Origin: Armatimonadota bacterium
GTDB lineage: Bacteria > Armatimonadota > DTGP01 > JAKQQT01
NCBI GenBank assembly: GCA_036504095.1
Contig: DASXVS010000024.1
Coordinates: 1-64,000, forward strand
Direction: 5' to 3'
DNA: 64,000 nucleotides
The position numbers and the translations under genes were made by a program. The notes under the pieces were generated by a model. It saw nothing but the letters and a program-made list of their open reading frames with translations. It was not told the DNA's origin and made no database searches. Of the stretch, positions 51,949-60,165 are shown piece after piece (the stretch's first letter is position 1; every line of letters starts with the position of its first letter).

Positions 51949-52727
51949 TGCAACACGCAACTACGACCGTATTCGTCATGCTGTTAGCCCTCGCCGGGCT
52001 GATCCTGCACGCGATCTTCGCGGCAAGAGCCGGCAAGAGCCTGTTCATACGGCGCATTCCCGGCCTCTCGGCGATTGAGGAAGCGGTCGGGCGCGCCGCC
52101 GAGATGGGCAAGCCGATGCTGTTTGCCACGGGGTTGTCCGGCTTCGATATCGACGGGCTGCAGGCCCTCGCCGTTTGCGGCCACGTGGCCCGCATCGCCG
52201 CAAGATACGCAACCCGCCTGATCCTTACCGTGGCCGACGCTCAGTTATACGCCATTGGCGAGGAAATGATGCGTGACGCGTACCAGCGCGCAGGCAGGCC
52301 GGAACTCTTCCAGGCCGAGGACGTCCGGTTCCTGAGCGATCAGCAGTTCACGTTCGCCTCCGCCGCGGCCGGCATTATGTATCGCGAGAATGTCGCCAGC
52401 AACTTCTTCTTCGGCTACTACTACGCCGAAGCGCTCATCTTGTCCGAAGCCGGGCAGAGCATCGGCGCCATGCAAGTCGCGGGCACGCCGGCGACCACCC
52501 AGCTTCCATTCTTTATCGTCTCGTGCGACTATACAATCATGGCGGAGGAATACTACGCCACCACGGCATACCTCACGCGCGAACCGACTCTGCTGGGCAG
52601 CGTCATCGGGCAGGATCGCGGCAAGATCCTCCTCCTGTGCCTCATCATCATCGGGACGATCATGCTCACGCTCGCGCCGCAGGCCGCAACGGTTCAGCAG
52701 ATAATCAACTGGTTCCCGAAACCCTAG
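51948..52727 (+). CDS. DUF6754-like membrane protein, third gene of the membrane operon
   Basis: A 259-residue protein. One N-terminal and one C-terminal membrane helix (VFVMLLALAGLILHAIF and ILLLCLIIIGTIMLTLA) flank a central domain with GLSAIEEAVGRAAEMGKP, VRFLSDQQFTFASAAAGIMYRENVAS and LPFFIVSCDYTIMAEEYYATTAYL. These match my memory of the DUF6754 family of uncharacterised proteins in Chloroflexota, Armatimonadota and relatives; the match needs a search. It begins in the stop of the previous gene. Confidence 0.6.
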   Translation: MQHATTTVFVMLLALAGLILHAIFAARAGKSLFIRRIPGLSAIEEAVGRAAEMGKPMLFATGLSGFDIDGLQALAVCGHVARIAARYATRLILTVADAQLYAIGEEMMRDAYQRAGRPELFQAEDVRFLSDQQFTFASAAAGIMYRENVASNFFFGYYYAEALILSEAGQSIGAMQVAGTPATTQLPFFIVSCDYTIMAEEYYATTAYLTREPTLLGSVIGQDRGKILLLCLIIIGTIMLTLAPQAATVQQIINWFPKP

Positions 52728-52754
52728 GACGCGCACGGATACCGAATACAGCCT

Positions 52755-53942
52755 ATGTTACAGTTTTTTAGTACGCCACAGCACGGTTGGAAGCTGGCCC
52801 TGTGTGTTATCGGCACCATCGTCGTCTTTGTGGCGATCATGGCGCTCATTCACCCGACCGCCAACGCTGTAAAGAAGCGGATCACAATGGTCCTCGCCTT
52901 TGCCGGCGGGTTGTTGTACCTGCTGGAATTCATCGTCCCAGCCAACGTTTACATCGGCCGGACGGTTCATAAGGTCGATGGCAAGGACTACAGCGCCGTG
53001 GTGACCTCGGCCGGCCCGAACACTCCGGGCGCGGCTTTTCAGCCGGGTGACACGTTCCTGAAGTGGGGAAAAGCCGCGACGCCTGACCACGACGCACTCA
53101 ACGCCGCCATTGCTAACGCCGCCGCCGGCCAGATTGTCCCGGTAACCGTGCTGCGCAACAACGCGCCGGCCAGTGTGACGTTCACGATGCCGCCGGCCCC
53201 GAAGCCGGCCGCCGGCGAAGGAGACAATGTCCCACCGGTAACGGCGGAAAAGCTGGGGTTGTCGGTACAGGACACAGGCAACCCTTTCACCCCGTTCATG
53301 GCGCCCCTCGGCAGCGCACTGCGCATCTTCCTCGCCCTGGCCCTGTTGCTGGGCATCGTGAACCTCTTCCGGGTGAACGGCCGGACGTTGTTCCGCCGCC
53401 GCGCCGGATCGTGGTATGCGCTGGCCTTCTTCTTCGGCTTCTTCGCGATGGTGACGGTTTGGGCGCTGACCTACTACCACCCGGGAGTCTCGGAAAAGGT
53501 GGCGCAGACGGCGTCCACCGCTACCGAGCACTTTGTTCCGGGGAGAATGGGTCAGTACTCCGGGTGGTACAACGTGGTGTACAACGGCGGATTCAACGCG
53601 CTGGGTTCCACGATGTTCTCGCTGCTGGCGTTCTTCATCGTGAGCGCCGCCTATCGCGCGTTCCGGGTACGCAGTTTTGAATCCATCCTGCTGCTGGGTT
53701 CGGCGTTGATCATGATGCTGGGCCTCACACCATTGGGAACACACTTCATCACAGGCAGCATCCCGCTGGACAGTCCGTACTCGTTCCTGAAGCTGGAGCG
53801 GATCTCGGAGTGGATCCTGCTGGTGCTGAATGGGGCGGCGCAGCGCGCGCTGCTCTTCGGCATCGCCGTTGGTCTGATGGCCACGAGTCTGCGCATCTGG
53901 CTCAGCCTCGAACGCGGCCAGTTCTTTGACGCGGAAATGTAA
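52755..53942 (+). CDS. Multi-pass membrane protein with PDZ-like domain, fourth gene
   Basis: A 395-residue protein with about eight membrane helices. Between helices two and three lies a PDZ-like module at about residues 70-145: GAAFQPGDTFLKWGK followed by GQIVPVTVLRNNAPASVTF is the classic carboxylate-loop and strand pattern. A short proline-rich linker follows. A PDZ module in a permease-like protein suggests a scaffold or peptide-recognition role. It starts 27 bases after the DUF6754-like gene. The family is unknown. Confidence 0.65.
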   Translation: MLQFFSTPQHGWKLALCVIGTIVVFVAIMALIHPTANAVKKRITMVLAFAGGLLYLLEFIVPANVYIGRTVHKVDGKDYSAVVTSAGPNTPGAAFQPGDTFLKWGKAATPDHDALNAAIANAAAGQIVPVTVLRNNAPASVTFTMPPAPKPAAGEGDNVPPVTAEKLGLSVQDTGNPFTPFMAPLGSALRIFLALALLLGIVNLFRVNGRTLFRRRAGSWYALAFFFGFFAMVTVWALTYYHPGVSEKVAQTASTATEHFVPGRMGQYSGWYNVVYNGGFNALGSTMFSLLAFFIVSAAYRAFRVRSFESILLLGSALIMMLGLTPLGTHFITGSIPLDSPYSFLKLERISEWILLVLNGAAQRALLFGIAVGLMATSLRIWLSLERGQFFDAEM

Positions 53943-53948
53943 AACGTA

Positions 53949-54015
53949 GGGTCTAGGGTACAGGGTCTAGGGTCTATGAGAGGCCCTTAACCCTAACCCC
54001 TGGACCCTAGACCCT
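53949..54015. repeat. Inverted heptamer repeat inside the membrane operon
   Basis: GGGTCTA units (53949-53975) face TAGACCC-type units (53990-54015) and can form a long hairpin. It lies between the fourth and fifth genes, the only long gap inside the operon. Confidence 0.8.
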
Positions 54016-54029
54016 TTACCCCGAAAACT

Positions 54030-54902
54030 ATGGGAAACATCGACAGACGAATACTGTACCTGATCGCCTTACTGGTGATGGCGCTGCCGCTCTTTATGAA
54101 TGTGCCGCTGCCCGTGGCGAAGAACCCGAACTCGCTGAATTTCTTCAACAGAATCCAGAACCTGGACCAGTCGAACGGCAAGAACATCATACTTCTGTGC
54201 GCGAATTTTTCGCCTGACACCAAAGGTGAGTCGATACCGCAAGCCGCTTCCGTCGTCCGGCATATGCTTACTGTTGGGAAGAAGTTCGCCATATTCACGT
54301 TCAACTCCGGCACTCCGGCAGGCCAGGAACTGGCCAATACGGAAGTCCAGGACGTCGCAAACGAGTTGAACGCGAAGAACCCCGGCGGCAAGCAGTTGAC
54401 GTATGGGGTGGACTGGGTGAATCTGGGCTACAAGCCGGCAACCCTGCCCATCCTGCAATCGCTTCCCCGCGATATCCCCGGCTGGTTCGGTCACGATTCC
54501 CGCGGCACGCTGCTAGCGGACATCCCCGTGATGAAGGGCATCAAGGACTACCACGACATCGGCCTGGTGATCGACGTATCGCCATCGGCAACGTATCTCT
54601 GGTTGATGCCGGCGATCACGGACAAATACCGGAAGCCGCTTCTGCTCGCGCCTACATCCGTTATGGTTCCGGACATTTATCCGTTCGTGAAATCCGGGCA
54701 GGTGGCCGGCCTGCTGCGCGGCATCCTCGGCGCAGCTGAATACGAGGCCCTGCTGAAAGAACGCGGCATTGCCCCGACCACGTACAAGGGAACACGCCAG
54801 ATGACTTCCGTCGCGGCCCTGGACGCCTACATCATGCTGCTCATCGTGATTGGCAACGTTGCTTACTTCCGAAGCCGTACCCGGAAGGAGGCGGCGCAAT
54901 GA
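54030..54902 (+). CDS. Membrane-anchored protein, fifth gene of the membrane operon
   Basis: A 290-residue protein with one membrane helix at each end (YLIALLVMALPLFMNVPLPV and AYIMLLIVIGNVAYF) and a soluble Rossmann-like domain between (NIILLCANFSPDTKGE, IGLVIDVSPSATYLWLM, KPLLLAPTSVMVP). The same helix-domain-helix topology occurs in the DUF6754-like protein. No family is recognised. It overlaps the sixth gene by four bases. Confidence 0.6.
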   Translation: MGNIDRRILYLIALLVMALPLFMNVPLPVAKNPNSLNFFNRIQNLDQSNGKNIILLCANFSPDTKGESIPQAASVVRHMLTVGKKFAIFTFNSGTPAGQELANTEVQDVANELNAKNPGGKQLTYGVDWVNLGYKPATLPILQSLPRDIPGWFGHDSRGTLLADIPVMKGIKDYHDIGLVIDVSPSATYLWLMPAITDKYRKPLLLAPTSVMVPDIYPFVKSGQVAGLLRGILGAAEYEALLKERGIAPTTYKGTRQMTSVAALDAYIMLLIVIGNVAYFRSRTRKEAAQ

Positions 54903-55603
54903 ACCTGGGAAACCTGACGCTTCAACAATTCAACCACATTGAGGTGACGTTTGGCGCCATTTGCACGGTCGCCATTTACAGCCTGCTCTGGCGCGAAAAC
55001 CCGGCGTATCGGCTGTTCGAGTACCTGTTTCTCGGCATCGGCGCCGCTTACGGCGCCACCCGCCTGTTCCAGGACAGCCTGATCAACGACTGGTGGGTCC
55101 CCATGACCCGCGGCGAGTGGTGGTGGATGGTGCCGTTCCTGCTCGGCCTGCTTTACCTCACGATCTATTCCAGCAAACTGGCGTGGATGGCGCGCATGCT
55201 TATCGGCACTTTGATGGGACTCGCCGCCGGGTTGCAGATTCAGCAGGTAGCCATCACCTATTTCCCGCAGGTCACGGACTCCTTCCGCCCTCTCTTGCCG
55301 AAAGCGGTTCCGGCCTACGCAAAGCTGATGGACAAGGACATCGTCAACACGGTGATCACAAACCGCATCGAAGCGGCGAACAACGTCGTGTTCTTCGTCA
55401 CTCTCGTGGCAGTGATGACGTATTTCTTCTTCAGCTTCGAGCACAAAGGCAGATTCATCACGGGCACCGCCAAATTGGGACGATGGCTGCTGATGCTGTC
55501 GTTCGGCACGATGTTCGGGTCCACCATCACCGCGCGCGCCGCCCTGGCAGTCAGCCGCATCATCTACGTGTTGGGCGACGCTCTGAACAAGCTGCCGCGG
55601 TAG
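54899..55603 (+). CDS. Multi-pass membrane protein, sixth gene of the membrane operon
   Basis: A 234-residue protein with about six membrane helices, for example FGAICTVAIYSLLW, MVPFLLGLLYLTIYSS, VVFFVTLVAVMTYFFFSF and WLLMLSFGTMFGSTI. It contains TRGEWWWMVPFLL, a Trp-rich segment. No family is recognised. Its stop is 84 bp before wecB. All six proteins appear to reside in or on one membrane and may form a complex. Confidence 0.6.
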   Translation: MNLGNLTLQQFNHIEVTFGAICTVAIYSLLWRENPAYRLFEYLFLGIGAAYGATRLFQDSLINDWWVPMTRGEWWWMVPFLLGLLYLTIYSSKLAWMARMLIGTLMGLAAGLQIQQVAITYFPQVTDSFRPLLPKAVPAYAKLMDKDIVNTVITNRIEAANNVVFFVTLVAVMTYFFFSFEHKGRFITGTAKLGRWLLMLSFGTMFGSTITARAALAVSRIIYVLGDALNKLPR

Positions 55604-55687
55604 GGGATTGCTGTCTAATGGAAGCGTACTGGATAGCGCGGCAACGATCCGCACTTCGTAATTCTCTGAAACGGAATCATCACTAGA

Positions 55688-56860
55688 ATGCGCACGGACC
55701 CGCTAGCTCCATCCCACATCCCCCATCCGCCATCCGCCATGCCCCATCCCCCGTCCCCCCTCCTCACCGTGATGCCTATCTTCGGTACTCGCCCCGAGGC
55801 CGTGAAGATGGCGCCCGTCATCCGCGAACTGCTGCGCTACCCCAAGCTAGTTCGGGTTCGAACCGTGGTGACGGCCCAGCATCGCGAAATGCTGGATCAG
55901 GTTCTCGCGGTCTTCAACATCGTTCCGGCTGTGGACCTCAACATCATGGCGCACGGCCAGACCCTGAGCCAGATCACGACGCGGGCGCTGAGTGGTTTGG
56001 ATCCCGTTATCGAGCGTGAAAAGCCGGACATCATCCTCGTTCAAGGCGACACCACCACAGTCTTCGCGGCGTCGCTCGCCGCCTTCTACCACAAAGTCGC
56101 CGTCGGACACGTGGAAGCGGGGCTTCGCACCAATAACAAGTACGATCCATTCCCCGAGGAGATGATGCGCCGCCTAACCGGCCAGATCGCGGACCTCCAC
56201 TTCGCGCCCACTGATTTGAGCCGGTGGAACCTGCTCCAGAGCGGGGTGTCGGACGAGCGCATTTTCGTGACGGGAAACACGGTTATCGACGCACTGCTGA
56301 GCGTCGCCGCCAAAGTGCCCGACGCTCCGCCGTCCAGCCGACGTACCATCCTTCTTACAGCGCATCGCCGGGAGAACCTGGGTGAACCGATGCGCCAGGT
56401 CTTCATGGCCCTGCGCGACGTGCTTGAAAAGCTGCCGGACGTGGATCTGGTTTACCCGATGCACCGCAACCCGCAGGTGCGGGAGGTGGCTATGGAGGTA
56501 TTCGGGGGGCTGGAGCGCGTGACGCTCACCGAACCGCCGGATTACGCCCCGTTTGTGGCTATGATGAAGGCGGCGACGCTCATCATCACGGACAGCGGCG
56601 GCGTGCAGGAAGAAGCGCCCAGCCTCGGCAAGCCCGTGCTTGTGGTCCGGCGGACCACGGAGCGCCCGGAGGGCGTGACGGCCGGCACGGTAAAGCTGGT
56701 CGGTGTGGAACGCGCCGACGTCCGCGATGCCGCATTGAAGCTGCTGACGGACAACACGGCGTACGCGCAGATGAGCCAGGCGCGCAACCCTTACGGTGAC
56801 GGCCACGCTGCCGAGCGCATCCGCGAGGCGTTGTTCCGACATTTCGGCCTGGAGACCTAG
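55688..56860 (+). CDS. wecB: UDP-N-acetylglucosamine 2-epimerase (WecB/MnaA)
   Basis: A 390-residue cytoplasmic enzyme interconverting UDP-GlcNAc and UDP-ManNAc for surface polysaccharides. Motifs: IFGTRPEAVKMAPV near residue 32, VQGDTTTVFA, HVEAGLRTNNKYDPFPEE, and TDSGGVQEEAPSLGKPVLV near 300. The first 27 residues (SHIPHPPSAMPHPPSPLL) are encoded by a heptamer array and have no counterpart in relatives; starts at 55739 or near 55771 are alternatives. The AI-2E transporter gene starts two bases after the stop. It belongs to an envelope group with uppP. Confidence 0.9.
   Translation: MRTDPLAPSHIPHPPSAMPHPPSPLLTVMPIFGTRPEAVKMAPVIRELLRYPKLVRVRTVVTAQHREMLDQVLAVFNIVPAVDLNIMAHGQTLSQITTRALSGLDPVIEREKPDIILVQGDTTTVFAASLAAFYHKVAVGHVEAGLRTNNKYDPFPEEMMRRLTGQIADLHFAPTDLSRWNLLQSGVSDERIFVTGNTVIDALLSVAAKVPDAPPSSRRTILLTAHRRENLGEPMRQVFMALRDVLEKLPDVDLVYPMHRNPQVREVAMEVFGGLERVTLTEPPDYAPFVAMMKAATLIITDSGGVQEEAPSLGKPVLVVRRTTERPEGVTAGTVKLVGVERADVRDAALKLLTDNTAYAQMSQARNPYGDGHAAERIREALFRHFGLET
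55709..55766. repeat. Heptamer array (CCATCCC/CCATCCG) at the wecB start
   Basis: CCCCATCCGCCATCCGCCAT and neighbours repeat a 7-base unit. It overlaps the first possible start codons of wecB, so either it is translated as a proline/histidine-rich leader or the true start is downstream. Confidence 0.75.
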
Positions 56861-56861
56861 C

Positions 56862-58049
56862 ATGGGCAATCCGCGGCAGCGGCGCGACACGAAGAGACCC
56901 CGCGCCTGCAAGCGACCGGCGCCTGCGCTGGATCTTGACAGGCATCGGAAGCCGGGCGCATTCACGTCGGAGCATCGCCTGCCGAAATCGCGTGACGTTT
57001 TCTCCCTTATCTGGGGCGTCCTCATTCGGTTTCTGGTGATCGGCAGCCTGGGCTATCTGGCCTACCACGCGCGCTTCGTGTGGGTTACCGTTCTGGTATC
57101 CAGCCTCCTTGCGTTGGTGATGTACCCCGCGGTGGCCCATCTTTCGAGGCCCCCCCTGTGGGGCCTCACCAAACCCGCGCGGCGAACGGTCGCTGCACTG
57201 GTCCTCTTCGTCTTTCTGGGTCTCGCGCTTTACTGGTCGTATCGTTTGCTGGTTGCGCCGTTCCTTTCGGACACGGCCGGCATGTACGGCGCGGTCCAAC
57301 GGGGCGTGATGAGGTCGAAGGGTTGGGTGGACGCGGCCCGGGAAGTGTACTACCGCCTTCCGCAGGGCGCACAGGATGCCATCCGCCAACTGGACATCAG
57401 CAATATCACCAACAACGTTCCGCGCTTTCTGACGGGAGTGGTTGAGACGAGCGCGCAGTGGGTCGTGGTGATCATCGACCTGCTGCTGATCCCGGTCCTG
57501 GCGTTTTACTTCATCCTCGAATCCCGGGGTTTGAAGCGGGAGTTCGTGAGCCTTGTGCCGCGTAAATGGCGACGGGACGCCCTGGCCATCATGCGGTCTT
57601 CCGCGCACATCCTGCGGAATTACACCGTGGCGAACATGATCCTTTGCGTCATCGCGGGAGTCGTGGTCTACATCGGGTTGCGGCTGCTGCAGGTGCCGTT
57701 CGCGCTGAGCCTGGCCGTCCTCGCGGGCCTGACGCGGTTCGTACCCGTTATCGGGCCGCTTCTGGGCGGAATTCCGATCATTCTCATTGCGTTGACGCAA
57801 GGGGTGAGTGTGGGTCTCGCCACGCTGGCATTCTTCACCGTGATGCACCTGGTGGAGAGCAAGATCCTGTTGCCGAAACTCATCGGTGAGCGGCTTCAGA
57901 TGCACGGCGCCTCAGTGCTGATCGCTCTGCTGTTGGGCGGCCAGTTCGGCGGGATCATCGGCGTGTTCATCGCCGCGCCCGTTGCGGCCCTGCTGAAGGT
58001 GCTGTTGCGAACCTATCTGCTGCGGTCGCGCCGGTACGTTCAGGACTAG
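56862..58049 (+). CDS. AI-2E family transporter (PerM-like)
   Basis: A 395-residue membrane protein with about eight helices. The family end-region FVPVIGPLLGGIPIILIAL and the block KILLPKLIGERLQMHGASVL are clearly present, as is an amphipathic middle domain (residues 130-215). A basic N-terminal tail (residues 1-45) is an extension. Members of this family export AI-2 or act as Na+/H+ exchangers; the role here is unknown. ATG 56862 follows the wecB stop by one base. Confidence 0.85.
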   Translation: MGNPRQRRDTKRPRACKRPAPALDLDRHRKPGAFTSEHRLPKSRDVFSLIWGVLIRFLVIGSLGYLAYHARFVWVTVLVSSLLALVMYPAVAHLSRPPLWGLTKPARRTVAALVLFVFLGLALYWSYRLLVAPFLSDTAGMYGAVQRGVMRSKGWVDAAREVYYRLPQGAQDAIRQLDISNITNNVPRFLTGVVETSAQWVVVIIDLLLIPVLAFYFILESRGLKREFVSLVPRKWRRDALAIMRSSAHILRNYTVANMILCVIAGVVVYIGLRLLQVPFALSLAVLAGLTRFVPVIGPLLGGIPIILIALTQGVSVGLATLAFFTVMHLVESKILLPKLIGERLQMHGASVLIALLLGGQFGGIIGVFIAAPVAALLKVLLRTYLLRSRRYVQD

Positions 58050-58190
58050 GCGCCGGGTGATAGGTGTCGGGCGGCAGTTGACTGGTGAGAAGTGCCTGAA
58101 TGTTGGTTCCCGACCATGAATCCGTCTCGGGGGCTCACTTGCCATTTCCGGCGCCCGCCCTCCAACTTTCTATAAGCACACGGCTTTTGG

Positions 58191-58214
58191 GCGGCCAGAT
58201 CGGGCCGCCTTTTC
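58191..58214 (+). terminator. Rho-independent terminator before uppP
   Basis: GGCGGCC, loop AGATCG, GGCCGCC, then TTTT. It separates the wecB/transporter operon from uppP. Confidence 0.8.
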
Positions 58215-58235
58215 GCAAATCAAGGAAGGGTACAT

Positions 58236-59036
58236 TTGAGCATACTGCAAGCCATCGTCCTGGGGATCATCCAGGGCCTCACGGAGTTTCTGCCGATCTC
58301 CAGCACCGCCCACCTGGTCATCGTGCCGTGGTTCCTCCACTGGCCCGACCCCAGCAAGGCATTCGACATCGCGCTGCACATCGGAACGCTGCTAGCACTC
58401 CTCATCTACTTCTGGAAAGACCTGGTGGAAGTCCTGCGCGCGAAGGACAAGCGGATGGTCTGGCTTATCGTCGCCGGCTGCGTCCCACTCCCCCTCGCGC
58501 AGATCGCTGAAAAGAAAGCCGGGGCGTTCAGCGACCCGCACGTCACTCCATGGGCGCCGCTGCTCATTGCCGGATGCCTCATAGGTTTCGCCGTGCTGCT
58601 GAAGATATCGGACACCGTCGGACGCAAGAAGCGGGAAGCCGAGAAGATGAGCATCGCGGACGCCATCTTCGTAGGGGTTGGCCAGGTCATCGCGGCCGTC
58701 TTCCCCGGCGCGTCACGTTCGGGCACGACCATGACTTTCGCGCTCTTCACCGGCCTCACCCGGGAGGCGGCGGTTCGCTTCTCATTCCTGCTCAGCGTTC
58801 CGACGATTGCCGCGGTCGCGCTGTACTCCACGGTCAAGCACCATCACGAGTTGGCGTCGGCTCCGGGCGGAGTGACTCCTCTTCTGGCCGGAATAGTAGC
58901 CAGCGCCATCGTGGGTTACCTTGCCATCGCCTTCCTGATGGACTACGTGAAGCGGAAGAGCATGGACGTGTTCTTCTGGTACCGCATCGTGGCCGGCCTC
59001 GCCATCATCGCGGCCTGGTACGCCTACCGGGCATAG
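58236..59036 (+). CDS. uppP: Undecaprenyl-diphosphatase UppP (BacA)
   Basis: A 266-residue membrane enzyme that recycles undecaprenyl diphosphate to the carrier lipid of peptidoglycan and other polymers; it also gives bacitracin resistance. GIIQGLTEFLPISSTAHL near residue 8 and FPGASRSGTTM near 165 are the two BacA consensus motifs, with catalytic Glu and Arg. About eight helices. Start is TTG 58236 with AAGGAAGGG upstream. It follows a terminator and is separately transcribed. It supports envelope polymer synthesis with wecB. Confidence 0.95.
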   Translation: MSILQAIVLGIIQGLTEFLPISSTAHLVIVPWFLHWPDPSKAFDIALHIGTLLALLIYFWKDLVEVLRAKDKRMVWLIVAGCVPLPLAQIAEKKAGAFSDPHVTPWAPLLIAGCLIGFAVLLKISDTVGRKKREAEKMSIADAIFVGVGQVIAAVFPGASRSGTTMTFALFTGLTREAAVRFSFLLSVPTIAAVALYSTVKHHHELASAPGGVTPLLAGIVASAIVGYLAIAFLMDYVKRKSMDVFFWYRIVAGLAIIAAWYAYRA

Positions 59037-59059
59037 GGCGCGCGCCCCAAAAACGGGAA

Positions 59060-59091
59060 CCGGCCGCCGTGGCGATCGCCGCGGCGGCCGG
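59060..59091 (+). terminator. Strong hairpin downstream of uppP
   Basis: CCGGCCGCCG (59060-59069) and CGGCGGCCGG (59082-59091) form a 10-bp GC stem 24 bases after the uppP stop. Confidence 0.65.
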
Positions 59092-59286
59092 CAGCCCTCT
59101 TATCGGCGGAAACCCGCCGCAAGTCGGGCCTGTTTCAGCGAAGGATGCCCTCCGCAATGAATAGGTCCTTCATAGCGTTAGACCCCCTTTCCCAGACGCG
59201 TTAGCCCGCGCCTGCACCCATGTATCGCGCGGGAAGCGGAGGGCGCTAAACGGGAGGGACAGTAGACAGTAGGCTGACTCCCATTT

Positions 59287-59317
59287 CCTGCCTTCTGCCT
59301 TCTGCCTCCTGCCTTCC
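59287..59317. repeat. Heptamer repeat (CTGCCTT)n before glutathione peroxidase stop
   Basis: CTGCCTTCTGCCTTCTGCCT repeats a 7-base unit about four times, ending next to the peroxidase stop codon. The 59092-59286 stretch otherwise shows no gene. Confidence 0.7.
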
Positions 59318-59319
59318 AG

Positions 59320-59904
59320 CTACAACTCGTGCTCTATGGCCGCGATCACGTCCGGTTCCGTGGGTTTATGGCCGGCCTTGAATCTGGCGACCACCTGGCC
59401 CTGGCGGTTCACGAGGAACTTGGCGAAATTCCAGTCGATGTCGCCGCCGAACTGGGGATCTGTGGTCTTGTCTGTGAGGAACTTATACAGCGGGTCCTGG
59501 TCTTTCCCCTTTACGCTGATCTTGCTGAACATCGGGAAGGTGACGCCGTAGTTTTTGGTGCAGAACTCCCGAATCTGCGCATCATTGCCCGGCTCCTGGC
59601 TGAGAAAGTTGTTCGCGGGAAATCCAAGAATCACGAAGCCGCGATCCTTGTACTTGTTGTAGACTTCCTCCAGGCCGGCGTACTGAGGCGTGTTTCCGCA
59701 CTTGCTGGCAGTGTTGACGATCATCAACACCTTGCCCCGGTAATCCGCCAGGTTTACCGGCTTTCCATCCAGCGATTTCATCGTCCGATTCAACAATGGG
59801 GTCACGACGCGTGTCTCCTTGCGCGGCCCGGCAAACGCGGCCCCGGCCAGCGCGGTGGCTATCAATAACGCCGAAGCTCGGCGGACTGCAGGCTGTATCT
59901 TCAT
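59320..59904 (-). CDS. Secreted glutathione peroxidase
   Basis: A 194-residue thiol peroxidase with a signal peptide (ASALLIATALAGAAFAGP), so it acts in the periplasm. NTASKCGNTPQY near residue 70 holds the catalytic Cys (no selenocysteine), FPANNFLSQEPG is the second block and WNFAKFLV the Trp/Asn block of the active site. Glutathione is probably not the real reductant; thioredoxin-like proteins are usual. It complements msrA/msrB in oxidative protection. An ABC-free, single-gene unit. Confidence 0.9.
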   Translation of the reverse strand: MKIQPAVRRASALLIATALAGAAFAGPRKETRVVTPLLNRTMKSLDGKPVNLADYRGKVLMIVNTASKCGNTPQYAGLEEVYNKYKDRGFVILGFPANNFLSQEPGNDAQIREFCTKNYGVTFPMFSKISVKGKDQDPLYKFLTDKTTDPQFGGDIDWNFAKFLVNRQGQVVARFKAGHKPTEPDVIAAIEHEL

Positions 59905-60165
59905 ACGTGTGCTCCTTTCAAAGGGCTACGCATGGGAAACGCTCCCTGCCTCGTCCCCGTTCCGCCGCGCCAGACCGTGAAGCTGGGAAATGAGGAAATT
60001 GGGAAGACACAGGGGTTTTCCGTTTGCCAGTCTCCTCCCCCGGTGGTTCGCCCCATCCGTTCTCCATCGCTTCCCCTGCCCGTCGGATACCGCGAGCCAT
60101 GGAACAAATCTCCGAAGGCACTGCGCATCATCGCAGCACAGTGAGCAGAGGAAGGAACCCACGGT

